Shown here one piece after another: positions 1-8,548 of a stretch of 44,413 bases of DNA. Every line of letters begins with the position of its first letter. Position 1 is the stretch's first letter. The position numbers and the translations under genes are program-made. The DNA is from Arthrobacter sp. AL12. GTDB lineage: Bacteria > Actinomycetota > Actinomycetes > Actinomycetales > Micrococcaceae. The stretch is from positions 65,238-109,650 of the forward strand of contig NZ_JASBQY010000013.1 of the NCBI RefSeq assembly GCF_029960645.1. The letters are read 5' to 3'. The notes under the pieces were generated by a model. That model did not search any database and was not told where the DNA came from. It saw nothing but the letters and a program-made list of their open reading frames with translations.

Positions 1-19
1 ACTCCCCGCGGCCAAGACT

Positions 20-54
20 GGACATGTCCCCCGGGGTGGACTGGACATGTCCAG
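20..54. repeat. Pair of GGACATGTCC palindromes
   Basis: Two copies of the perfect 10-bp palindrome GGACATGTCC lie at 20-29 and 43-52. The second extends to the 14-bp palindrome CTGGACATGTCCAG (41-54). The same core recurs in the repeat array at 8.3-8.5 kb, so this is probably a dispersed intergenic element. The rest of 1-221 holds no gene. An inverted pair GTAGTT/AACTAC at 156-176 could be an operator for the downstream ABC genes, but this is weak. Confidence 0.6.
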
Positions 55-221
55 CGGGGGGACGGCGCGCTGCGGGCCCATTGCGGAATGTAATTACTGG
101 GCGAGATCCTGATGCTGTCAATTTTCATGTGAACCCGGTCACCCGATGGCCTAGGGTAGTTGCTACAGGAAACTACATCCAGTTGCGTTAGATCTCCGCA
201 CGTGCACTTGAAGAAGCAGGC

Positions 222-2054
222 ATGGCCAAGCAGACCTCATTTTTCTCCTCCATCAGCCGCCTCTACCCCCACGTCAGGCCCATCATCCCGCGGCTCATCC
301 TGGGGCTGCTCTGCGCCCTGCTCGCCAGCGTGGTGGCCCTGACCATCCCCCAGGTGCTGCGGGTGCTGGTCAACGAGTCCCTCCAGCCCGGCGGCAGCGC
401 AGACGCGGTCTGGATCGCCTCCCTGATCATCCTGGGCCTCGGCATCGCCGAAGCCGGCCTGGTGGCGTTGCGCCGTCAGTTCGTGATCAACCCCGCGACC
501 ACCGTCGAGACGCGGATGCGGGTGTCCCTCTATGACCATCTGCAGGACCTGACGGTGTCCTTCCACGACCGCTGGGGCTCAGGGCAGCTGCTCTCCCGCG
601 CCATGACGGACCTGAACTTCCTGCGCCGCTGGATGGCCTTCGGCGCCATCATGCTGGTGGTGACCACCCTGACGGTGCTGATCGGCGTTGTGGTCATGTT
701 CACGATGAGCTGGCAGCTGGCGCTGATCTTCCTCGCCGCCGCCGTGCCGATCATGATCTACGGCTTCCGGTTCCGCACCCGCTTCAGCAAGGTGGCCCGC
801 CGCAGCCAGGACCAGGCCGGCGACCTCGCCACCACGGTCGAGGAATCAGTCCACGGGATCCGCGTGCTCAAAGCTTTCGGCCGCAGCCGCGAGGCGCTGG
901 AGAACTTCAACGAACAGGCCGAGGAGCTCCGCCAGACGGAGATCATCAAGGCCAAGCACCTCGCGACCTTCAGCCTCGTCGTAACCCTCCTGCCCGAGCT
1001 GGCCCTCGGCGCCGGCCTCGTCGTCGGCGTCGTCCTGGCCTCCACCGGAGAGCTGAGTATCGGGGCCCTCGTGGCGTTCTTCGCCACCGCCGCCGTAATC
1101 GCCACCCCGGTGGAGTTCTCCGGCATGCTGCTGGCCATGGCCCTCACCGCCAAGACCGCCGTGGACCGGCACTTCGAGGTCATGGACGCGGCGAACACCA
1201 TCACAGGCCCCGAACAGCCCCGCCGCCCCGCCGAGCTCAAGGGCGCCCTGAGCTTCAAGAGCGCCACCTTCGCCTATGAGGACGCCCCGGACAAACCGAT
1301 CCTCAAGGACATCAACCTGGACATCCGGCCCGGCGAAACCATGGCCCTGGTGGGCACCACCGGCAGCGGCAAAAGCGCCCTGCTCCAGCTGGTTCCCCGG
1401 CTCTACGACGTCACCGACGGATCCATCACCATCGACGGGGTGGACCTGCGCGATTTCAGCGTCGAGGAGCTCCGCACGGTGGTCGCCGTCGCGTTCGAGG
1501 ACACCATCCTGTTCTCCAGCTCGGTCCGCGACAACGTTCTGCTCGGCGCCCCGGCCGGCCTGTCGGCCGAGCTCCGCGAGGCCGCCCTCGAGGAGGCGCT
1601 CGACGTCGCCCAGGCCCACTTCGCCTACTCGCTCCCGGAGGGCCTGGACACCCTGATCGGCGAGGAAGGCCTTAGTCTCTCCGGCGGGCAGCGGCAGCGC
1701 CTCGCCCTGGCCCGGGCCATCGCCGCCCGGCCCAGGGTCCTGGTCCTGGACGATCCGCTCTCCGCCCTGGACGTCAACACCGAGGAACTCGTCGGGACGA
1801 GGCTGCGGGAGGTGCTGACCGACACCACGACGCTGATTGTGGCCCACCGGCCCTCGACCGTGGCGCTGGCGGACCGGGTGGCGCTGCTGGCGGAGGGCCG
1901 GATCACCGCGGTCGGCACCCACACCGAGCTGCTCTCGAAGAACCGGCACTATCGCTACGTGATCGCCAGCCTCGACCCGGAGCCGCGCGACCTCGACTCC
2001 GATCTGATGGACTCCGAATTGTCAGGGCTCAACGCCGAGGAGGTCTCCCGATGA
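222..2054 (+). CDS. ABC exporter half-transporter, degenerate-site subunit
   Basis: This 610-residue protein is an exporter half-transporter: an N-terminal six-helix membrane domain (about residues 20-330) fused to an ATPase domain. Walker A GTTGSGKS is at 378-385 and the signature LSGGQRQR is intact. Walker B ends LVLDD, so the catalytic glutamate position (511) is aspartate. The Q-loop reads AFED, not the usual PQD. Families with one degenerate and one normal site work as heterodimers, and the next gene, joined by an ATGA overlap, has the normal site. The pair therefore most likely forms one drug or lipid exporter in the cytoplasmic membrane. Substrate is unknown. Start chosen at the ATG preceded by GAAGAAGCAGG. 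Confidence 0.93.
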   Translation: MAKQTSFFSSISRLYPHVRPIIPRLILGLLCALLASVVALTIPQVLRVLVNESLQPGGSADAVWIASLIILGLGIAEAGLVALRRQFVINPATTVETRMRVSLYDHLQDLTVSFHDRWGSGQLLSRAMTDLNFLRRWMAFGAIMLVVTTLTVLIGVVVMFTMSWQLALIFLAAAVPIMIYGFRFRTRFSKVARRSQDQAGDLATTVEESVHGIRVLKAFGRSREALENFNEQAEELRQTEIIKAKHLATFSLVVTLLPELALGAGLVVGVVLASTGELSIGALVAFFATAAVIATPVEFSGMLLAMALTAKTAVDRHFEVMDAANTITGPEQPRRPAELKGALSFKSATFAYEDAPDKPILKDINLDIRPGETMALVGTTGSGKSALLQLVPRLYDVTDGSITIDGVDLRDFSVEELRTVVAVAFEDTILFSSSVRDNVLLGAPAGLSAELREAALEEALDVAQAHFAYSLPEGLDTLIGEEGLSLSGGQRQRLALARAIAARPRVLVLDDPLSALDVNTEELVGTRLREVLTDTTTLIVAHRPSTVALADRVALLAEGRITAVGTHTELLSKNRHYRYVIASLDPEPRDLDSDLMDSELSGLNAEEVSR

Positions 2055-3880
2055 GCAGCGCAACCTTCGGCACCGCGAACGAGGACAACGCCCACCTGTC
2101 CAAGAGTGAGAGCAAAACTGTCCGGCGCCGCTCCCTGGCCCTTCTCGGTTCGCTCATCCGCCCGGTCCGCCGGCGGTTCTGGCTGACCATTGCCGCGGTC
2201 GTGCTGTCCCAGGCGGCGCGGGTCGCCGGGCCCGTGCTGATCGCTTTCGGCATCGACCGTGCCCTGCCCGCCCTGAGCGCCGGCGACAACCTCCCGCTGC
2301 TGCTGACCGGCGTCGCCTACCTGGCCGCCGCCGTCGCGACGGCGTGCCTCACCGCCCTGTACGTGACCTCGACGGCGCAGCTGAGCCAGGCGATGCTGCT
2401 GGACCTGCGCGTCCGGGTTTTCCGGCACACCCAGCGGCTCAGCCTGGAATTCCACGAAAAGTACACCTCGGGGCGCATCATCGCCCGGCAGACCTCGGAC
2501 CTGGAGGCGCTGCGCGAACTCCTGGACTCGGGGATCAGCTCGCTGGCTTCGGGGATGGTCTTTATGGTGTTCACCGCCGTGACGGTGTTCGCCCTGGACT
2601 GGCGGAGCGGGCTCCTGGTCCTGGCCGCCGGCGTGCCGATGTACTTCCTGGCCCGCTGGTACCAGAAACACTCCCAGATCGCGTTCCGCGAATCCCGGGT
2701 TGTCTCGGCCCGGCTGATCGTGCACTTCGTTGAAACCATGACCGGCATCCGCGCGGTCAAGGCCTTCCGCAAGGAACGCGAAAACGCCGCACGCTACGCC
2801 GACCTCGCCGAGGACTACCGCAAGGTCACGGTGCGCTCCATCAACCTCAACGGCATCTTCCAGCCCGGCCTGGTGCTGATCGGCAACGTCTGCGTCGCCG
2901 TCGTGCTGCTCTCCGGCGGCTTCCGGGTGCTCGGCGGCGAGCTCGCCGTCGGTGTGCTGCTGGCCCTGATCCTGTCCACCAAACGCTTCTTCCACCCGGT
3001 GGACCAGATGGCCATTTTCTACAACTCGTTCCAGAGCGCCCAGGCGGCGCTGGAGAAAGTCTCCGGACTGCTCGAGGAGGTCCCCACCGTCCGGCCGCCC
3101 AAGAACTCCGTGGCCCTGCACGATGCCAAGGGAACCATCGACTTCAGGGGCGTGGAATTCCGGTACGGCGACGGCCCGGTCATCATTCCCACCATGGACC
3201 TGCACATCCCCGCTGGCCAGACCGTAGCTCTGGTGGGCCAGACCGGCGCCGGGAAGTCCACCTTCGCCAAGCTGATCGCCCGCTTCTACGACGTCTCCGC
3301 CGGCTCCCTCACGCTCGACGGCGTGGACGTCCGGGAGCTTGCGACGGCGGATCTGCGCCGGAACGTCGTGATGGTCACCCAGGAGGCCTTCCTGTTCAGC
3401 GGCTCCGTCGCGGACAACATCGGCCTGGGCCGGCCCGGGGCCTCCCGTGCGGAGATCGAGGCAGCCGCGAAGGCCGTGGGGGCCCACGAGTTCATCCAGG
3501 AACTCCCGGAAGGCTACGACACGGACGTCAACAAGCGCGGCGGCCGAGTCTCCGCCGGGCAGCGCCAGCTGATCAGCTTCGCCCGCGCTTTCCTGGCCCG
3601 GCCTGCCGTGCTGATTCTGGACGAGGCCACCTCCTCGCTGGACATCCCGTCCGAGCGCCTCGTGCAGGCCGGCCTCGCGAGACTGCTGCAGGGAACCGGC
3701 GCCGACAGCGGCCGGACCGCCCTCATCATCGCGCACCGCCTGTCGACGGTGGAGACCGCCGACCGGGTCCTGGTGGTCCACGACGGGCGGGTCGTCGAGG
3801 ACGGCACCCCGGCGCAGCTGATCGGCGGCGGGGGACGCTTCGCGCAGCTGCACGGGGCCTGGAAGGATTCGCTGGTGTGA
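2051..3880 (+). CDS. ABC exporter half-transporter, consensus-site subunit
   Basis: This 609-residue half-transporter has an N-terminal membrane domain and a C-terminal ATPase domain. Walker A GQTGAGKS is at 396-403, the Q-loop is MVTQEAFLF, and Walker [12 protein letters not shown] carries the catalytic glutamate at 525. The signature position reads VSAGQRQL rather than LSGGQ, a mild departure. The start overlaps the previous stop as ATGA, so the two subunits are translationally coupled, which fits equal amounts of a heterodimer. About 30 charged residues precede the first membrane helix. The cargo cannot be read from sequence. Confidence 0.93.
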   Translation: MSSATFGTANEDNAHLSKSESKTVRRRSLALLGSLIRPVRRRFWLTIAAVVLSQAARVAGPVLIAFGIDRALPALSAGDNLPLLLTGVAYLAAAVATACLTALYVTSTAQLSQAMLLDLRVRVFRHTQRLSLEFHEKYTSGRIIARQTSDLEALRELLDSGISSLASGMVFMVFTAVTVFALDWRSGLLVLAAGVPMYFLARWYQKHSQIAFRESRVVSARLIVHFVETMTGIRAVKAFRKERENAARYADLAEDYRKVTVRSINLNGIFQPGLVLIGNVCVAVVLLSGGFRVLGGELAVGVLLALILSTKRFFHPVDQMAIFYNSFQSAQAALEKVSGLLEEVPTVRPPKNSVALHDAKGTIDFRGVEFRYGDGPVIIPTMDLHIPAGQTVALVGQTGAGKSTFAKLIARFYDVSAGSLTLDGVDVRELATADLRRNVVMVTQEAFLFSGSVADNIGLGRPGASRAEIEAAAKAVGAHEFIQELPEGYDTDVNKRGGRVSAGQRQLISFARAFLARPAVLILDEATSSLDIPSERLVQAGLARLLQGTGADSGRTALIIAHRLSTVETADRVLVVHDGRVVEDGTPAQLIGGGGRFAQLHGAWKDSLV

Positions 3881-3985
3881 GAGCCTCAGTGCCGGGCGGC
3901 TTCTGATACGGGGCGCCGGGCGTCCGATTTCGCATCCGGGGTCCTGATCGGATACTCTTGTGAAGTTGCTTTTGAAGTAACGGAT

Positions 3986-4062
3986 CGGGATGTGGCGCAG
4001 CTTGGTAGCGCGCGTCGTTCGGGACGACGAGGTCGCAGGTTCAAATCCTGTCATCCCGACCA
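3986..4062 (+). tRNA. tRNA-Pro (anticodon CGG)
   Basis: A complete cloverleaf can be drawn. The acceptor stem CGGGATG (3986-3992) pairs with CATCCCG (4052-4058). The anticodon stem CGTCG/CGACG flanks the loop TTCGGGA, giving anticodon CGG at 4020-4022, which reads proline CCG codons. The T-arm contains GGTTCAAATCC. The discriminator A and a genome-encoded CCA follow at 4059-4062. A strong terminator comes directly after, so this is a single-gene unit. Confidence 0.97.
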
Positions 4063-4065
4063 GTC

Positions 4066-4100
4066 AAAAGAGGGCCTTCCAGTGGAAGGCCCTCTTTTTT
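4066..4100 (+). terminator. Rho-independent terminator of tRNA-Pro
   Basis: AGAGGGCCTTCC (4069-4080) pairs with GGAAGGCCCTCT (4084-4095) around a three-base loop. It is followed by a run of Ts, with a matching A run on the 5' side. It lies a few bases after the tRNA CCA end. Confidence 0.9.
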
Positions 4101-4165
4101 GTGCTCCCGGGCCGCCGCGGCCGGGGTTGGCGGCCACCGGCAGCTGTGCGACCGGCATAAAAGAC

Positions 4166-4200
4166 GGCTCCGGGACGGGGTTCACACCCGTCCCGGAGCC
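4166..4200 (-). terminator. Terminator of the repeat-peptide gene
   Basis: A perfect 14-bp stem, GGCTCCGGGACGGG (4166-4179) with CCCGTCCCGGAGCC (4187-4200), has a 7-base loop. Read on the minus strand, it is followed by GTCTTTTATG, a short T tract. It starts 20 bp after the stop of the peptide gene, so that gene is probably transcribed alone and ends here. Confidence 0.8.
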
Positions 4201-4219
4201 ATCGATCAAGGGCTGCTGC

Positions 4220-4465
4220 CTACATTGGGTCAGGCCAGTTGCCGATGTTGGTGGAGAAGGTCATCGGGTCCGGCCAGTTGCCGATGGCCGAAAGGCTTCC
4301 TTTGCTGGAACCCATGGGATCGGGCCAGTTGCCGATCGCCAGGGTGGTGCTGCCCATGGGGTCAGGCCAGTTGCCGATGGCGCTAATTGACAGGACTGCG
4401 GGAGCCGTTGCGGAGAGAGCCAGCGCCCCCGCCAGGGCGACGGAAGCTGCAATCTTCTTGATCAT
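4220..4465 (-). CDS. Secreted precursor with four IGNWPDPM repeats, candidate signalling peptide
   Basis: This 81-residue protein has a classic Sec signal peptide: MIKK, a hydrophobic core to about residue 20, and an APA cleavage motif at 21-23. What remains is mostly four identical octapeptides IGNWPDPM at 30-37, 44-51, 61-68 and 74-81. The last copy ends exactly at the stop codon. Spacers of 6, 9 and 5 residues are rich in Ser, Thr, Gly and Ala, and copies 1-3 follow LSA, TLA and LSA. There is no Cys, lipobox or modifying enzyme nearby. Repeated identical peptides in a secreted precursor resemble multi-copy pheromone precursors such as yeast alpha factor. A TPR-type regulator is divergent. 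The ribosome site TGAGGAAC lies 6-7 bases before the ATG. I do not recognise a named family; signalling is inference, and a bacteriocin-like or surface peptide is possible. Confidence 0.85.
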   Translation of the reverse strand: MIKKIAASVALAGALALSATAPAVLSISAIGNWPDPMGSTTLAIGNWPDPMGSSKGSLSAIGNWPDPMTFSTNIGNWPDPM

Positions 4466-4530
4466 GTGGGTTCCTCAATACGGGTCGGAAACGCGAGTCG
4501 GACACATTACAAAGCCAGCACGAGCCCTTG

Positions 4531-4570
4531 TTGACATACATTGTAAAATGGCTTGCACAGAGACTGTCAA
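4531..4570. promoter_or_regulatory. Facing promoter elements between peptide gene and regulator
   Basis: TTGACA at 4531-4536 points rightward toward the regulator, with a poor -10 (TGCACA, 4554-4559) at 17 bp. TGTCAA at 4565-4570 is TTGACA on the minus strand, pointing toward the peptide gene. Its -10 could be TTTACA (4542-4547, 17-bp spacing) or TACAAT (4540-4545, 19 bp). The two promoters would overlap, so occupancy of one could exclude the other. The rightward promoter is the less certain. Confidence 0.5.
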
Positions 4571-4591
4571 GCATTTAGTACAAAGACTGTC
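4555..4591 (+). promoter_or_regulatory. Tandem operator-like direct repeat GYACARAGACTGTC
   Basis: GCACAGAGACTGTC (4555-4568) and GTACAAAGACTGTC (4578-4591) match at 12 of 14 positions and are 23 bp apart, close to two helical turns. The first overlaps the -35 of the peptide promoter. The second lies just before the ribosome site of the HTH regulator. Their placement suits an autoregulatory binding site for that regulator, but binding is inferred. Confidence 0.5.
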
Positions 4592-4609
4592 CGGAATTAG
4601 GAGGTATCC

Positions 4610-5875
4610 GTGGGGAACGGATTCGGGGCGAAACTCCGAGCGGAAAGGCTCGAACGCGGCCTGACGCAAGCGGAATTGGGCCGCGATCTGTACTCGCCCA
4701 GCTACATCTCCCTGCTGGAGACCGGGCGCCGTGAACCGACCGCGGATGTGATCGAGGAACTGGCCCGCCGGCTCGAACTCGCCCCCAAGGCGCTGGAAGC
4801 GTGGAGCCAGCCGGTGTCGGTCAGCGACGCCGAGTATGTTCTCGCGGGCCTCTATGCCCGCCAGGCCTGGGATCTCCGGGACTACGCGCTGGCGGCGACC
4901 CACGCCGCCGCTGCCGCCCAGATTGCCCTGGACGCCAAGAACACCAGCGCCTGGTGGAACATGAGCTACATGCAGGCCGAGTGCCTGATGAAGCAGGGCC
5001 AGCTGAAGGAATGCCAGGACCTTGTGCAGCGACTGCTGGACCACCCGATGGCGGCCGAATCGGCAGGCCTGGGGGTCCGCGCCCGACAGATGCTCGCGGC
5101 CGTGTGCCACGGCCAGGGGCAGCTGACAGTCGCCGTCGAACACGCTCAGGAGGCCGTGCGGCTCTGCGCCGAGCTGCCCAAGGGTTCCACCCTGATCATT
5201 GGTGCGCTGCGCGCCCTCATCGGCGCGCTGGCCGAAAGCGGACGGCTCGATGAGGCCTGGGAGTACTGCCAGGCAATGAACGAACAGATGGATGACCGCT
5301 CCATGACCCAGCTCGCCGGCGAGGTCGCCTGGGTGATCGGGAACGTGGCCTTCATGCGGCATGACTACACCGAGGGCATCAAATACCACGAGCGGGCGGC
5401 CCAACTGCTCTCCCCCGCCAACGACATCGACCTCTGGGCGCGCTTCAACAAAGCCTCCGCTGCCGTCCGCCTGTCCTCCGGGATCGTGGAACCGGAAACC
5501 CTGACGTCGATCGAACGCGCCGAGCTGGCCCTCTCGATTGTTGGCGGCAACAAGACGGACCAGCTCGAGGTCGCGTTCATCCGGGCCCGCTGGCTCTACC
5601 TGACCGGGGACATCATGGCGGCGGTGCAAAAGCTGCGCGAGATCCACGCCGACAAGGATGTGCTCGCCAAACACGTCGCCGGGGAGGTGGCCCTGCTGCT
5701 GGGCAAGGCGCTCAAGGCCGCCGGGGAGTCCGACGAGGCCCTCGTCTATCTCGACGAAGCCCAGAAGGAATTCAGCGCGGCCGGCGCCTCGGACCGGGTC
5801 CAGCAGGCGATGGACGCCGTGCTGGAAATCCGGCTCGCGCAGCGCCGTGCGCAGGCCGCGTCAACCGGAACCTAG
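4610..5875 (+). CDS. XRE-type HTH regulator with TPR domain, candidate peptide receptor
   Basis: This 421-residue protein has an N-terminal helix-turn-helix (about residues 6-61; LTQAELGRDLYSPSYISLLETGRREP is typical of the XRE family). A long all-helical region of TPR-like repeats follows (about 70-405). HTH plus C-terminal TPR is the layout of RRNPP regulators such as PlcR, PrgX and Rgg, which bind small peptides in the TPR groove. Start is GTG with AGGAGG at 4599-4604, five bases upstream. It is divergent from the repeat-peptide gene 144 bp away. No kinase or other signal domain is present. The DNA-binding role is firm. Sensing the IGNWPDPM peptide is inferred from neighbourhood and architecture only. 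Confidence 0.9.
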   Translation: MGNGFGAKLRAERLERGLTQAELGRDLYSPSYISLLETGRREPTADVIEELARRLELAPKALEAWSQPVSVSDAEYVLAGLYARQAWDLRDYALAATHAAAAAQIALDAKNTSAWWNMSYMQAECLMKQGQLKECQDLVQRLLDHPMAAESAGLGVRARQMLAAVCHGQGQLTVAVEHAQEAVRLCAELPKGSTLIIGALRALIGALAESGRLDEAWEYCQAMNEQMDDRSMTQLAGEVAWVIGNVAFMRHDYTEGIKYHERAAQLLSPANDIDLWARFNKASAAVRLSSGIVEPETLTSIERAELALSIVGGNKTDQLEVAFIRARWLYLTGDIMAAVQKLREIHADKDVLAKHVAGEVALLLGKALKAAGESDEALVYLDEAQKEFSAAGASDRVQQAMDAVLEIRLAQRRAQAASTGT

Positions 5876-5925
5876 GCGGCCTGTCCCGCGCGATCGCTCC
5901 CACGCGGCCTCTCCCGCGCGGCCTA

Positions 5926-6903
5926 CTACGCGAACGAACGGCCGGTGAGCTTTTCGTAGGCCTCGACATAGCGGATGCGGGTGCGGGCGATGACCTCAGC
6001 CGGCAGTGCCGGCGGCGCCTCGTCCGAGGACTTGTCCCAGCCGGATTCGGCCGAGGTCAACCAGTCGCGGACGTACTGCTTGTCGTAGGAGGGCTGGGCA
6101 CTGCCCGGCTCATAGGTCGCGGCGTCCCAGAACCGTGAGGAGTCCGGGGTGAGCACCTCGTCGCCGAGCGTGATGACGCCGGTGGCGGCGTCGACGCCGA
6201 ATTCCACCTTGGTGTCGGCCAGGACGATGCCGCGGCCGCGGGCGGTCTCCTCGGCCTTCGTGTAGATCTCCAGCGTCAGCTGGCGCAGCCGGGAGGCGAC
6301 GTCCGCGCCCACGATGTCCACGACGGCGTCGTAGGTGATGTTCTCGTCGTGCTCGCCCACCTCGGCCTTCGCGGAGGGGGTGAAAATGGCCTCGTCCAGC
6401 CGGGACCCGTCCACCAGGCCCTCCGGCAGGAGGATGCCGCACACGGTGCGGGACTGCCGGTACTCCAGGAGCCCCGAACCGGTGAGGTAGCCCCGGGCGA
6501 TGCATTCGACCGGGAACATGCCCAGCTTCTTGCAGATCATCGCCCGGCCCTCCACCGCGGCGGGCACGCCGGCCTCGACCGTGGACGCGAGCACATGGTG
6601 CTCCACGCCGAGCTGTTCGAACCACCACAGGCTCAGCTGGGTCAGGATGCGGCCCTTGTCCGGGATCTCGCTGGCGAGGACGTGGTCGTAGGCGCTGATC
6701 CGGTCACTGGCGACGACGAGGACGCACTCCTGGCCGATGCGCTCCGTGATGGACTCGTCCGCCGGAACATAGAGGTCACGGACCTTGCCGGAGTAAATGT
6801 GCTTCCAGCCGGGCAGGTCCAGCCTTGCGGTGTCCAGGCCGCCCTTGGGCGCGGACGAGGGGAGGCCGGCGGCTTCCGGAACGGAGGATTCGGGGGTGGT
6901 CAT
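5926..6903 (-). CDS. purC: SAICAR synthase (phosphoribosylaminoimidazole-succinocarboxamide synthase)
   Basis: This 325-residue enzyme joins CAIR and aspartate using ATP to give SAICAR in de novo purine synthesis. The nucleotide-binding GKVRDLY motif is at 39-45. The family blocks VVASDRISAYDHVL, ECIARGYLTGSG and LADTKVEFG are all present. Length fits the longer actinobacterial and yeast-like PurC. It follows purD after only two bases, so the two form an operon. The N-terminal 25 residues are variable, so a later start cannot be excluded. It converges with the HTH-TPR gene across about 50 bp of GC-rich sequence with no clear terminator. Confidence 0.97.
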   Translation of the reverse strand: MTTPESSVPEAAGLPSSAPKGGLDTARLDLPGWKHIYSGKVRDLYVPADESITERIGQECVLVVASDRISAYDHVLASEIPDKGRILTQLSLWWFEQLGVEHHVLASTVEAGVPAAVEGRAMICKKLGMFPVECIARGYLTGSGLLEYRQSRTVCGILLPEGLVDGSRLDEAIFTPSAKAEVGEHDENITYDAVVDIVGADVASRLRQLTLEIYTKAEETARGRGIVLADTKVEFGVDAATGVITLGDEVLTPDSSRFWDAATYEPGSAQPSYDKQYVRDWLTSAESGWDKSSDEAPPALPAEVIARTRIRYVEAYEKLTGRSFA

Positions 6904-6905
6904 GC

Positions 6906-8210
<1,305 letters not shown>

Positions 8211-8264
8211 AGTTCCCAAGGGTACTTTGTGGACTGGGCAGGCTCCTAAGCTGTGACCACCGCT

Positions 8265-8489
8265 GGACATGCCCAGTCCCGGCCGCCGTCCTGTTCCAGC
8301 CCCGCGGGACATGCCCAGTCCTGGCCAGGGCCGCTGGACATAAGGCCAACATGCCCATCCCCCCGCCCGAAGAGAGGACATGTCCCACGCTGGGCGTCCC
8401 CTCCCCCGCGGGACATGCCCAGTCCTGGCCAGGGCCGCTGGACATAAGGCCAACATGCCCATCCCCGCGCCCGAAGAGAGGACATGTCC
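8265..8489. repeat. Tandem 85-bp direct repeats with GGACATGYCC palindromes
   Basis: The 338 bp between purD and the oxidoreductase gene contain no gene. Two nearly identical 85-bp units lie at 8301-8385 and 8405-8489, with a period of 104 bp and a single visible difference. A partial copy begins at 8265. Each unit starts with GGACATGCCC and ends with the palindrome GGACATGTCC (8376-8385, 8480-8489), and contains CTGGCCAGGGCC. The palindrome also occurs twice at the window start. It could be a dispersed intergenic repeat or a protein-binding array; no function can be assigned. Confidence 0.85.
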
Positions 8490-8548
8490 GACGGGGTCCC
8501 GCCGCCCCGGTAGGCAATCCGCGGCCCGGACCGCTACGAAGACCCAGT

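Noticed and set aside
1955..4054. 699-codon minus-strand frame
   Set aside because: It is a shadow of the second ABC subunit and the tRNA; composition is Gly/Asp/Glu-rich without any domain.
3992..4390. 132-codon open frame starting inside tRNA-Pro
   Set aside because: It runs through the tRNA, its terminator and the antisense of the peptide gene, and its repeats (e.g. VRPVAD) are just the other strand of the octapeptide repeats.
4220..4465. Repeat peptide as a lantibiotic or other modified RiPP
   Set aside because: No modification enzyme, dedicated peptidase or Cys/Ser-rich core is present nearby, and the precursor has a Sec signal instead of a RiPP leader. It is not fully excluded.
4239..4664. 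Plus-strand frame with repeated GSGQLP motif
   Set aside because: It is the antisense of the IGNWPDPM repeats, lacks a ribosome site and overlaps the regulator start; the minus-strand gene has a signal peptide and terminator.
8211..8462. N-terminal extension of PurD into the repeat array
   Set aside because: The extra residues only translate the intergenic repeats; PurD N-termini begin at the VKVLVIGPGGREHA block.
8301..8489. CRISPR-like array
   Set aside because: There are only two long units with a 19-bp gap and one partial copy, no regular short spacers and no cas genes.
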